In this document: piece after piece, positions 34,342 to 45,430 of the stretch
Layout of the letters: each line of letters opens with the position of its first letter
Numbering within the stretch: the stretch's first letter is position 1
Origin: Macrolepiota albuminosa
Lineage: Eukaryota; Basidiomycota; Agaricomycetes; Agaricales; Agaricaceae
DNA: 64,000 nucleotides
NCBI GenBank assembly: GCA_027475525.1
Contig: JAMWFC010000116.1
Coordinates: forward strand, 2,913,826 to 2,977,825
Direction: 5' to 3'
Position numbers and translations under genes: made by a program
Notes under the pieces: generated by a model
Told to the model about the DNA's origin: nothing
What the model saw: the letters and a program-made list of their open reading frames with translations, nothing else
The model's database searches: none

Positions 34342-35379
34342 ACGATTCCATCGGAATTTCGACAAGAAATATAAGAAGGATCTTGAATAAATTTTGACAG
34401 CTACCAGACTCTCTTTGTATGTTTTTGTAATCTTGCTACAACTCCGAGTTTTGCATCCCTCCGTACATTGCTCGACTTACCAGCTTCTTGTAGTTTTTTT
34501 CCCGTTTCTTGTCGTGTGTATATTCCAACTTCTACCAGGGAATCTTGGTATCAGTCGTTCATCTACTAACTTTTGTCTATCACCCATGACTTGAAGCTGT
34601 CATCAGGGGTTATTTCTTGATCTCTGCTATAGAATTTTGTATCATCAATTGCGGAAGTTTCCCCAAAATAATTTGGGAAGAAGCACATGTCTCCAAGTTG
34701 CTCATCGATCATCTCCGAAGGGGGATCACACTGACACGAAAAATCTTTGCCAACTCGACATTTATTGAAAATCACGGAGCTTGATGAACAGTCGTTTACA
34801 GACATCTCGTCAGCTGTGTCCTCAAACAAGCAAATGGCAGTTCATCAAAAGTTCATTAATATTCTTTAACTATATCGTGGGAAATGAAAGATAACGAGGG
34901 TAGTAGAGACGGATCTCAAGAGAAGAACAGACAGGCAGATGAAATTGGCAATCGTGGGAAATGAAAGATAACGAGGGTAGTAGAGACGGATCTCAAGAGA
35001 AGAACAGACAGGCAGATGAAATTGGCATGCTGTCAAGATAAGCCCACGATCTGATGTAACCACGAAATCGAGGGTGTATCTAACACCGGTATCAAGAATC
35101 TGGACCGAAGCATTGGGCGAACAGTTTTTATGATTGATGGACGAACGAGAAGGATCGAGTGCGGGAATTTTTATCACGTACCTCACCCTCAAATGGTTTT
35201 AAATGATGGACAAGCAGAGAAAGAAACAAGCTGAGGTAACAGGCGCACACCGCCGATATGAATGACTATTATCTCAAATCTAAAGCCATTCACATGAGTC
35301 AAACAATAGCCCATGCGTATATGCAGTCCAGTCAGCTGAATGTTGTGGTGAGGTCTAAGATTGAATATTTCGAAATAAA
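34342..35379. other. Convergent intergenic region, no supported gene
   Basis: It lies between the 3' ends of the CUE/Smr gene (plus) and the SLC66A3-like gene (minus). Minus-strand frames at 34566-34829 and 34866-35192 lack recognisable motifs, and the second is inflated by a duplication. I do not call them. Confidence 0.5.
34874..35027. repeat. 77-bp tandem duplication (34874/34951/35027)
   Basis: It lies in apparently non-coding sequence between convergent genes; bases just outside the pair differ. Confidence 0.97.
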
Positions 35380-36578
35380 TTAAGAAGCCAGAGCCAATGC
35401 TTCTTCTAAATCGTCTTCATTTGTCAACAAAGCAGTCGCTGGTGGTGCGTTGCCATAGACGACACGTTGAATCACGATTGCTAAACGAAAGGTTAATCAA
35501 GTGAGTCAGATTGACGAACGTTCTTACCACAGTCAATCGACAGCTGGAAGATAGCACATGCTTTAAATTGAAGTGGAGAGTTCTGAAGGAAGAAGTAAGC
35601 AGTCCTATGGGTGTCTCAGCTCGATACAAAAAGGAATTTTGACCAAAAAATACTTGAAAGAATCACCGCCTGCCCAACCAACGAGGGTTGACATACGGAA
35701 GCCATATAACGAGTGTTGCTTATGATTGCTGTGCATATCAATTAGCCACGACTCGGTTTATGTCAAATAGGAGATGACCTGATGAGTTGCGGTATGGGTA
35801 GTGTGCTTTCAAGCCCCAGCGCCACAAAACCGAGAGCAGACACATATGTTTCAAAGCGGCCAAAAATGAGGAAAAGGATAGCTTGACAAAGACTAGAAGA
35901 AATGTTCAAGGAGAACAGTGCAACAAGTGAGTACGGCGCACATGAAGCCTGCTAAAAATTCGACATATTGTGAATAATTGGGCCATTGCCAAAAGGTAAG
36001 AGGTCGCGTCGATCCACCTAAGGCTTCGGGGCTAAGTCTGGGACGATAGAAATTGCATATGTATAGTAGGGCCAGCTGATGTAGAGCACATAAATCTGGC
36101 TAAAATAGTGTTATTTAACTTGCAAACCTGAGCTAGAATCATTAAAATTGACTGGATGAGGAGGGCGAATTCAAAATGTTGTCTGGCAATTTGCTTCGAT
36201 CAGACAAGTCAAATAAGTTTGTACAGCGAGGCACACCCTAGCCAGAAAAAACACCTTGTAATGTTTGCTAGTAATCTGCAAGGCTTAGTTATAGATCACA
36301 GCATGCTAGTAGTGCTGCAGACGAAAAATGGCCTACAAGATCGCACAAACATCACGAGAAAATCCTGTCGAATCCCTATCTAGTTGTAAGTGCCAGTAGG
36401 CGATCTGTAATTCGAATACAACAAAGAGACGCACTTTTTTTTGACTATTGATACCGCCTGGTCAGCATAAACCTGTGACAATGCGACACTTTAGTAATTC
36501 TGAGGACACCAAGAAACAGCATACCAAAGGCGGGCCGACAGCCATGCCTATCGATGCCAGTGTCGCTAACAAGGACAT
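35380..36578 (-). CDS. PQ-loop membrane protein, SLC66A3-like
   Basis: This is an intron-rich gene (about eight short introns) starting at the ATG at 36578 with MSLLATLASIGMAVGPPLVY. The joined exons give a small multi-spanning membrane protein. Landmarks are ANITRCFFWLG, FALLIQSILMILAQLALLYI, RPLTFWQWPNYSQYVEFLAG, ALGFVALGLESTLPIPQLI, the conserved YGFRMSTLVGWAGGDSFK, and FFLQNSPLQFKACAIFQLS. It ends in an acidic tail EDDLEEALALAS. Two proline-glutamine-type loops (GPPLVYADQA and STLPIPQ) are typical of the PQ-loop/SLC66 family of endolysosomal or ER transporters. The substrate cannot be told from sequence. It is divergent from the GDP-mannose transporter with a 276-bp shared promoter. Confidence 0.75.
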
Positions 36579-36854
36579 CTGAGAGACTGTACCACGACGT
36601 TGTTACCTGATGGTTGGGTGGGACGGGACGCAGGACGACTCGTAGTTAATGTAAACCTCGCGAGATCCGTCACGTGTGAGCATTTCATTCATGGTTTCAC
36701 CTCCTCTCAGTTGTGACTCGGACAGTCTAGCGTTGACAGTGGGCACGGACGGTTTACAATTTGCTGGCAAATTATTCCGCAGCGTGTTTCTTGGTTCACA
36801 TAGGCCTATCGTGGCTGAATATCCTCCCTCTTCCAAACCTTGTGGGGTGCAATC

Positions 36855-38498
36855 ATGATCACTCGCGAAAAATCTCCAGAAGATGTAGCAGAGTTAAAGA
36901 AAGCATTGGCTACAGGGACCTCAAAGGAGGTACATGCATCTGCAGGTAAGTATTAGCAACTGTGATACTCTCTTCAGCGAAGCAAACGGATGTTTCAGTC
37001 CTACCAATATTGTGCTATTGCTGCGCCTCAATCACAATGACCGTGGTCAACAAGGTCAGTAAGTGATATCGCTCAATTTGTTACTAGACTGAACGTTAAT
37101 GAATACCAGTTCGTTGTGTCTGGAATTAACTTTTCTATGACGTTTCTCCTGCTCGCAATCCAATCAACAGTCTGTGTTTTGTGTGTAATGGCAGCAAAGA
37201 AGGCGAAATTCGTACGATTTCGACCTTTGAATATTGACGACGCGAAAGCTTGGTTTCCTATCAGCGTACTCCTTGTGAGCGTGATATATACCGGCTCTAA
37301 AAGTTTGGTGAGTGCCTTTTATCTGCTCCTACGGAGTCCGCTAAATTGGCTAGCAATTTTTGAGTATACCGGTTTACACGATTTTCAAGAACCTTACTAT
37401 TATCCTTATTGTTTGTAGGAATATCTACGATTTTTGGTGATGTACTAACGAGTTTTGGCCCTGTGCTTTACAGGCATATGGGGAAGTTCTCTGGTTTGGC
37501 GGTCAAGTCACGCATTTAACCTTTGCGTCGTTTGTTCTGATGGTGCGTCCTTGAACGGCTTTAACTCTTGCGACTTGTCTTGATCTATTTCCTAGGTCAT
37601 CTCTTCTGTCATTGCAGCATGGCCTGATATTATCAACGCGACGACAAGCTCCGTATCTCTCACCGACACGCCTACTAGTCTAGAGTCGTTCAATGATTCT
37701 GTTCATGAGTTTAACATAGGTTATTTATGGATGCTCTCACCGACACGCCTACTAGTCTAGAGTCGTTCAATGATTCTGTTCATGAGTTTAACATAGGTTA
37801 TTTATGGATGCTGTTGAATTGTCTCGCAAGCGCCAGCTACGTGCGTTTGATTTTCAATCTGAGAAGGCTTTGGCTGGGTGTTAGCTAAGATTGGTCGCTC
37901 ACTCCACAGGTACTTTCCATGCGAAAACGAATCAAAGTGACAGGATTCTCAGATTGGGACTCCATGTTCTACAACAATCTTTTGTGCATTCCTATCCTAA
38001 CTATCTGCTCTTTCCTTGTTGAAGAATGGGGTAGTGAGAGTTTTGCTTTGAATTTGTGAGTGCTTGGTCATTTGCAGTGTGGACGTTATTTTATGCCTCA
38101 TACCAGCCCTCGAGAGAGTCGAGTCTTCCTTTTGTGTGCTATCGCCTTTTCCGGCGCAGTAGCAGTGGGAATATCTTATACAACAGCATGGTGCATCAGG
38201 GTTACTAGTAGCACGACATACAGGTCAGATATTAAGCCATCGGTTGACGTGTTCTTTATTGATTTAAGACCCCAGCATGGTTGGCGCCTTGAACAAATTA
38301 CCTGTCGCGGCATCCGGAATGATTTTTTTTGAGGATCCTGTCACACTGGGCTCGGTCTCCGCAGTCTCCGTCGGTTTTTTGGCAGGCCTGATGTACTCTG
38401 TGGCGAAGAACAATCAGAAGGTGGTCGATCAGCGGAAGGAGGCAGACTCGTTATTGCCCTTGGCTGATCGTGTCCAGTCCTTGGCGGAGAGAAGATAA
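36855..38498 (+). CDS. VRG4: GDP-mannose transporter (Golgi nucleotide-sugar transporter)
   Basis: The start ATG at 36855 opens [20 protein letters not shown]. The joined exons give a ten-helix drug/metabolite transporter-fold protein. Landmarks are the N-terminal helix [104 protein letters not shown], and the nucleotide-binding GALNKLP motif followed by [14 protein letters not shown] is diagnostic for GDP-mannose carriers, which feed mannosylation in the Golgi lumen. There are about eight introns of 45-65 bp. Exon sequence around 37657-37810 is duplicated; with one copy, [10 protein letters not shown] reads cleanly into LLNCLAS. The C-terminal tail is charged and cytosolic. Confidence 0.9.
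37657..37810. repeat. 77-bp tandem duplication (37657/37734/37810)
   Basis: It is entirely exonic in the GDP-mannose transporter (encoded [19 protein letters not shown]), creating a frame shift in the raw sequence that disappears when one copy is dropped. Confidence 0.97.
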
Positions 38499-39358
38499 GT
38501 TCGTAATGTGTGTTCAATGTGATGGATGTACGGACGTTGCCTTGTGTCTTTGGTCTGGAGAACTGTCTCGGATCTAGATATGATGCATTGGCACGATATC
38601 ATGTCCTTGGAACCTTGTGGGTGTCACGGAACATGTCTTCATCGACAGATGCTGTGAAGCACTCAAGTGCTCTGTCTTGTACACAGATTGGTAGTATGGC
38701 GGTGGTTCAGGAGGACTATGATAAGATGATAAGAAAGAAAGTCTCCTCAGACGGATTATCAGTATTGGGCGAATAATGAGGCTCCACTTCTGAACGGTGT
38801 CCATACGAATATACTGACATGAGATCGGCTCTCTCGGTCACCATTAGAGGGGCGCTACAGCATATACTGCTTACTATCCACTCAGAATAGTCAAACATGA
38901 TGAATCGCAGGAACGATAGGCAAAATGACTCATTACTATCTCTGGCTCGTGAGTGAGTCACGCACAGCTGCAGGAGCTATTGCCAGGACGATAAATAGTT
39001 TGGGGAAAATGGATTCTACACCGGTTAACGTCAATTGCCGGTCAGGACAAAACCGGTTGTGCTATCCCTGAGAGTCCGCAACAACTAAGAGGGACGTTTC
39101 TGAATGCATCCAAGCTTGACTTGCTCCCATAATTACACGGCGAAGCTCAAGACGAAGGCGCATTGGAAAGACCCAGACAGCAATTGCAACGGGTTTGCCT
39201 GACTCTGTAGTCTTTATCACATGAAGATAGAACCGGCCCGGCGTTTATCTCCTCTGTGATGAAGCGATTAGATAACGGAACCCGGAAATTGAGCGGGCAC
39301 ATCCGTCGGGTTTCATCCCTCAAATCGTCCTCTTAGTTGCTTCTATTCCTCCTCCGCC
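38499..39358. other. Intergenic region upstream of pyruvate carboxylase
   Basis: These 860 bp are the 3' flank of the transporter and the pyruvate carboxylase promoter. The last 60 bp before the start are CT-rich, ending in a strong context CCGCCATGG. No further gene is evident. Confidence 0.5.
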
Positions 39359-42300
39359 ATGGCTTTCCAAACTACTCTTCATCCCCCCAGGCTCTCTGGC
39401 CTCTTCGCCGGGTCACCCAGTGCACCCGGCACCCCTGTACACTCCATACAAACGATGAGAAGAAAGTCTGCTGGTCATGGTGGGCCACTCACCAAAATTC
39501 TTGTCGCCAACCGTGGTGTACGTGTCTTGATATTCTCATCGCACTGCTCTCTTGTATAAATATCTACATGTTCTCCAGGAAATTGCAATTCGTGTGTTTA
39601 GGACCGCCCATGAATTAGCCATGCACACAGTCGCGATCTACTCGTATGAAGATCGCTTATCGGCCCATCGTCAGAAAGTGCGATTTTGGAAGGTCAACAG
39701 CTTATCTCTTGTTCTAATGTTTCTGCGCTTCTCAGTCAGACGAAGCATATCAAGTTGGAAAAGGCCTCACTCCTGTTGGCGCATATCTTGCTCAGGATGA
39801 GATTATTAAAGTTGCGCTTGAGCATGGAGTAGACATGATTCACCCGGGGTATGCTTGCACGTCTCTACTGGGTCCGACTTCTGATAAAATTTACACTTCT
39901 TTAGATATGGTTTCTTGTCGGAGAACGCAGAGTTTGCGCGCAAAGTTGAGCAAGCCGGAATCGCTTTCGTTGGTCCCTCACCGGAGGTTATCGATGGTCT
40001 TGGTGATAAGACTAAGGCCCGCACTCTCGGTATATCTAATCACTTCACCGTCTGTTCGATCTCGTTTTTATAGTCTTTAGCCATGAAGGTGGGTGTCCCT
40101 GTTGTCCCTGGGACACCAGGACCCGTGGATTCCTACGCAGACGGAGCTTCATTTGTCGAGGAGTATGGCTTCCCGAGTAAGGACACGATGAATCTTCTTT
40201 TTCTTTTCAACTGAGAAGAATGTATCCACTTAGTCATTATTAAGGCGGCTATGGGCGGAGGAGGCCGTGGTATGCGTGTCGTTCGCGAACAATCCGATTT
40301 CAAAGCTGCGTCATTATTAAGGCGGCTATGGGCGGAGGAGGCCGTGGTATGCGTGTCGTTCGCGAACAATCCGATTTCAAAGCTGCTTCGAGCGTGCTGT
40401 CAGTGAAGCAAAGGCTGCTTTTGGTGACGGAACTGTTTTCATAGAGCGTTTTCTCGAACGCCCGCGTCACATCGAGGTTCAGATCCTGGCCGACGCGCAG
40501 GGAAACACAATCCATCTTTTTGAGCGTGATTGTTCCGTTCAGAGACGTCATCAAAAAGTTGTGGAAGTTGCGCCAGCAACCCATCTTCCTGAAGAAGTTA
40601 GGCAGGCAATTTTGAACGATGCCATTAAACTCGCCAAGAGTGTCGGGTATAGGAATGCTGGGACTGCTGAATTCTTGGTGGACCAGCTCGGGAGACATTA
40701 CTTCATTGAAATCAACCCTCGTATCCAGGTCGAGCATACCATTACTGGTGAGTTACAAAGGTGAGCTTCTTGTATCCATAACTAACGTTGATGTCACAGA
40801 GGAAATCACTGGTATCGATATTGTCGCGGCCCAAATCCAGATTGCAGCCGGTGCCACACTTCCGCAGCTTGGTTTAACGCAAGATGCCATTACGAAACGT
40901 GGTTTTGCCATCCAGTGCCGTATCACGACAGAGGATGCTTCTCAGAGCTTCCAACCTGATACAGGAAAGATTGAAGTTTATCGCAGTGCAGGTGGAAACG
41001 GTGTCCGTCTCGATGCCAGCTCCGGATTTGCCGGAGCCCAGATTACGGTAGGTCTCTCCGATATCTCTTGTTGGCTGATTGTTTCATCCTCAATATAGCC
41101 CCATTACGATAGTTTATTAGTGAAGTGTACGGTTCAAGGAACAACCTATGAGGTTGCTCGTCGAAAGATGCTTCGTGCCCTCGTAGAGTTCCGTATCCGT
41201 GGCGTTAAGACGAATATTCCCTTCCTTTTCCGATTGCTTACCCATGATGTTTTCATTGGAGGGAAGACGTGGACTACTGTGCGTTTTCTCCGGAAGAACT
41301 CGAATTTACCGGCCTGACTACAATTATTCGCTAGTTTATTGATGACACGCCCGATCTTTTCAAGCTGGTACAGACCCAGAATCGTGCTCAGAAGCTGTTA
41401 GCTTACCTGGGTGACCTCGCCGTAAATGGGAGCTCCATCAAAGGACAAACGGCAAGTCGCATTGTCCATGTGTCTTGGCATGCCTAGTTCTAAATGAAAT
41501 CAACAAGGGCGAGCCTGGTCTCAAGACTGATATTGTCATCCCGAAACTCCAAAGCCGTGAAGATCCTGAGAATGGGTCACCTCTCGATACTTTCCAGCCC
41601 TGCACAGTCGGATGGCGCAACATCATTGTAGAGCAAGGACCTGAGGCTTTTGCGAAAGCTGTTCGCGACTATCCTGGCTGTTTGATCATGGATACGACTT
41701 GGCGTGATGCTCACCAGTCTCTCCTAGCTACTCGTCTCCGTACTATTGATATGGTGAATATTGCGAAGGAGACCAGTTATGCTCTCGCCAACGCTTACAG
41801 TATTGAGTGTTGGGGTGGTGCAACGATATGGTGAATATTGCGAAGGAGACCAGTTATGCTCTCGCCAACGCTTACAGTATTGAGTGTTGGGGTGGTGCAA
41901 CTTTGATGTCTCTATGCGTTTCTTGTACGAAGATCCCTGGGAACGTTTGGTATGTCACGACCAGCACTTCCTGCATACTCAGAGTGATATCATCTGCTTC
42001 TAGAGGAAGCTTCGTACCCTGGTGCCCAATATTCCATTCCAGGCCCTGATACGCGGTGCCAATGGTGTTGGATATACAAGTTATCCGTAAGGACCTGAAT
42101 TCCCAATATTCCATTCCAGGCCCTGATACGCGGTGCCAATGGTGTTGGATATACAAGTTATCCGTAAGGACCTGAATTAAACTACGGTACCACTTACTCA
42201 ATTGGTACACGGTCTACAGCGATAATGCAATTTACGATTTCTCTAAGAAGGCTGTCGAGAATGGTCTAGATATTTTCCGCGTCTTTGATTCTTTGAACTA

Positions 42301-44644
42301 CATTGGTGCGTTCATCACTTCTCACGAGTTTCACTTGCTGAAATTCTTGACAGAGAATGCAAGTTATGAGATTTTGGTGTAATTTAGTAACTTGAATTGT
42401 TTTTCAGATGCGTCTCGGTATCGATGCGGCTAAAAAAGCAGGGGGTGTTGTTGAAGCTGTAGTTTGCTACAGCGGTGATTGCGCCAGCCCCAAGGAAACC
42501 AAATATACCCTGCAGTATTACCTCGATTTCGTCCAGGAGCTCGTAGCGGAAGGTATCCACGTCCTTGGCGTGAAAGATATGGCTGGTCTCCTGAAACCCG
42601 AAGCCGCTAAACTGTGCGTCTCCTAGACCGTTGCAGAACAAGTTAATGACGCCCAACTTTCTTTCAGTCTCATTGGTGCTATCAGGAAGGCGCACCCAGA
42701 TCTTCCCATTCATGTCCATTCTCATGACACTGCCGGTATCGCCGCTGCTAGCATGATTGCTGCGGCCGCTGCTGGGGCCGATGTTGTCGACGTCGCTATT
42801 GACAGTCAGTCTCTTCGTGTGCTCGAAGGTGATCATCTCCTAAAATCTTAATCCCCGATGTTGTCGACGTCGCTATTGACAGTCAGTCTCTTCGTGTGCT
42901 CGAAGGTGATCATCTCCTAAAATCTTAATCCTAGGCATGTCTGGTTTGACATCTCAGCCTTCTATGGGTGCTGTGTGCATGGCTTTGGAACAAACAAAAA
43001 TGGGAACTGGCATTCGGTATGAAGATATTCAGGCATTGAACCTTTACTGGAGTCAAGTACGCATGCTCTACTCATGTTTCGAGGCCAACGTAAGGGCCTC
43101 TGACTCCAGTGTGTTTGACCATGAGATGCCGGGAGGACAATATACGAATTTGATGGTGTGTGCCCCTCGAATAAGTTTGCCCTCTTTGTCGTTCCTCAAT
43201 TGATTTCTTCTGATAGTTCCAGGCATCACAACTCGGCCTTGGTACTCAGTGGACTGGTATGCGTCTTTGAATCACCAAGCATTAATGGAATTGAAGTCAT
43301 TTGTTTCAGAAATCAAACAGAAATACATCGAAGCTAACGAACTGGTACTTCTTTAATTTCTTTTGATACGATAATGTTTTAACTATCTGCATCAGTGCGG
43401 TAACATCATCAAGGTAGTGTATTTGCAAATTGATGAATTCAAATGTTGATGGTACCAACAATCGCACGCAGGTCACACCTTCTTCGAAAGTCGTAGGGGA
43501 TTTCGCACAGTGGATGACATCGAACTCCTTCACCAAGGAAGACGTTATAGATCGTGCCGAATCGCTAGACTTCCCGTCTTCTGTGGTTGAATTTTTCCAG
43601 GGCTACCTCGGACAGCCTGTGGGAGGATTTCCAGAACCTCTTCGTTCGAAAATCATCAGGAACAAACAGAGGATCGACGGTCGTCCCGGTGCGACCATGG
43701 AACCTTTGGACTTCAAGAAGATTAAAGCGGAGTTAAGGAGCAAATTTGGGAAACACATCACGGATACAGACGTCGCATCCTACGTCATGTATCCGAAGGT
43801 CTGTATATTTCCCTATCTAAACATATCTTATCTGGAAATTCTATGTATTGTGTAGGTCTTCGAGGAGTATCAAGGCTTTATCGAGAAATATGGCGACCTT
43901 AGGTCGGTTTTCGTTCTTCACTGATGACTTCGTTGAATCTATCTTTGATACCTCGTTAGCGTCGTTCCCACACGCTACTTCTTGGGACGTCCTGATATAG
44001 GAGAGGAGATGCACATCTCCATCGAGAAGGGTAAGACTCTGATCATTCGTCTCATGGCTGTCGGCCCCGTCGTCGAGGGACGGGCTCAGCGCGACGTCTG
44101 GTTCGAAGTCAACGGCGAGGTATGAATGTTTTCTGATAGGGCCGAGAGCTGACATGTATAACGTCCACAATCTGCAATTAGGTCCGACCGGTGTCAGTAG
44201 AAGATAAGAATTCAGCCGTAGAAACCGTGTCGCGGGAGAAGGCCACAAGTGATCCAGGTTCTGTTGGGGCTCCCATGTCAGGCGTAGTTGTAGAAGTTCG
44301 GGTTAAAGAAGGCCAAGAAATCAAAAAGGGAGATCCACTTTGTGGTCAGTCTTGTTTATGTTGTAACAGTTATAATCAACTGATACAATCAACTTTGTCG
44401 CTTCTATCAAGTCCTGAGCGCGATGAAGGTTAGAAAGATACACATCTATTCTGGTCCTTTGGCTGATTGCTGTTGACAGATGGAATCCGCCGTTACTGCT
44501 CCCGTTTCTGGTCACATCAAACGTGTCGTCGTTCAAGAAGGTAAAGTACCAAACAGCTCTGGTACCCGGTCTAACAATTTCTTCGTCGTACTTTCAGGGG
44601 ATTCGATCAACCAGGGAGACCTCACTGTGGAGATTGTTCACTAG
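39359..44644 (+). CDS. PYC1: Pyruvate carboxylase
   Basis: This is a roughly 1,195-residue biotin enzyme with about 20 introns, start ATG at 39359. The biotin-carboxylase half shows [20 protein letters not shown], the glycine loop [34 protein letters not shown] and [15 protein letters not shown]. The carboxyltransferase half shows [41 protein letters not shown] and [10 protein letters not shown]. The biotin carrier ends the protein with the AMKMES lysine. It converts pyruvate to oxaloacetate in the fungal cytosol. Two introns are GC-AG (41452-41507 and 42359-42407), and a 5-nt exon lies at 42354-42358. Four 77-bp duplications disturb the raw sequence, and single bases appear missing at about 40387 and 41902. 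The residues flanking these sites are otherwise fully conserved, so I regard the gene as intact. Confidence 0.96.
40233..40386. repeat. 77-bp tandem duplication (40233/40310/40386)
   Basis: It duplicates the ATP-grasp glycine-loop exon of pyruvate carboxylase. With one copy removed, FKAA must be joined to FERAVSEAK by adding a single base. Confidence 0.97.
41452..41507 (+). other. GC-AG intron in pyruvate carboxylase
   Basis: The donor is GCAAGT directly after an ACG codon and the acceptor is ACAAG. Removing it joins GSSIKGQT to [10 protein letters not shown], as in related carboxylases. No GT donor gives an equivalent join. Confidence 0.75.
41748..41901. repeat. 77-bp tandem duplication (41748/41825/41901)
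   Basis: It lies in the carboxyltransferase exon encoding [20 protein letters not shown]. The next block, [16 protein letters not shown], is one base out of frame after collapse. Confidence 0.97.
42025..42178. repeat. 77-bp tandem duplication (42025/42102/42178)
   Basis: It covers the exon end [20 protein letters not shown] and 15-odd bases of the next intron of pyruvate carboxylase, so the raw sequence shows two donors. Confidence 0.97.
42354..42358 (+). other. 5-nt micro-exon in pyruvate carboxylase
   Basis: The five bases AGAAT are bounded by a GT-AG intron (42306-42353) and a GC-AG intron (42359-42407, donor GCAAGT). Including them gives DSLNYIEN then [13 protein letters not shown], exactly the expected conserved stretch. 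Omitting them loses the EN pair and the frame. Confidence 0.7.
42778..42931. repeat. 77-bp tandem duplication (42778/42855/42931)
   Basis: It spans the exon end encoding ADVVDVAID and the adjoining intron in pyruvate carboxylase. One copy leaves a normal GTCAGT...CCTAG intron leading into [10 protein letters not shown]. Confidence 0.97.
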
Positions 44645-44856
44645 ATAGGAGACATCGTCTGTACAAAAAAACTGTGTTATATATTGTTGTAACTAGAATA
44701 ACTTGGGACTCGAGGCAATTAACTTCATAATCTCTATTCACGGTGCATAATGGCTGGAAGTGCGCGGATTGCAAAATCACTTAGCGTCTAGGACCGAATG
44801 AATCCAGATTGTGAGAATGCAGGTCAAAGCTTCAACAGCTAATGTGTGTTTAACCC

Positions 44857-45063
44857 TTGAGCCAATGTCTCTCTTTTTGGGCGAGACGATTCTCCGCAAT
44901 CATAGTTTCTGAAACAGTCCATACCATCTGGAAAGCGAGATGTGAGTGGAGAATAAAATATGGGTCCAGAAAAAGCGCCAAGCGAGGCCATAGTAAGCTG
45001 CGGGCTGCGGTTGCCCGCAGAATTAAAATCAAGCTTGACTTCCTGGCCACCGACGTTTTATAG
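44857..45063 (+). mobile_element. Probable 3'-end fragment of a LINE-type retrotransposon
   Basis: The frame reads SAIIVSETVHTIWKARCEWR and then ARRIKIKLDFLATDVL. This resembles the region behind the reverse transcriptase/RNase H of fungal non-LTR elements, whose proteins end with 'SE..H.IWK.R.ER' followed by 'N.RL..D.L.T'. No other element parts are joined to it, so it is a dead remnant. A 77-bp duplication covers its end. Confidence 0.45.
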
Positions 45064-45138
45064 GCCATAGTAAGCTGCGGGCTGCGGTTGCCCGCAGAAT
45101 TAAAATCAAGCTTGACTTCCTGGCCACCGACGTTTTAT
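44985..45138. repeat. 77-bp tandem duplication (44985/45062/45138)
   Basis: This is the last of the set. It lies over the retroelement-like remnant between convergent genes; from here to the right edge I see no further copy. Confidence 0.97.
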
Positions 45139-45430
45139 AAAAAAAAGCTATAGACCAGGCTAGTCAAAAATGCATGGATGCACGTCTTACTAGAGATAAG
45201 AACCCTCACAAGTCATGGAGAGTAGCTACTGAGGTTTTAGTGGTATTGGATAATGCCCATCCACAGGCCCGAGTCTCACACACATGTGCATAGGCATTTC
45301 CTACGGCGTGACTCCTGACTGATAGGCTTATGGCTCAAAAGTGAGATATTGCACATTCCACTGGTTGCAGAGGTTGATTATTGTGAACTGTCTAAAAACC
45401 TACAATGTATCTCTGTGGGTTAGAATAGAA

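Larger units (their letters stand above)
44645..45430. other. Convergent spacer with possible LINE remnant
   Basis: It lies between the 3' ends of pyruvate carboxylase and nitronate monooxygenase. It holds a decayed retroelement-like frame (listed separately) and one 77-bp duplication. Confidence 0.5.

Noticed and set aside
22211..45138. Reading the 77-bp direct repeats as a mobile element, CRISPR-like array or target-site duplication
   Set aside because: The copies at different loci share no sequence with each other; only the period is constant. They have no spacers, no ends in common and ignore gene structure.
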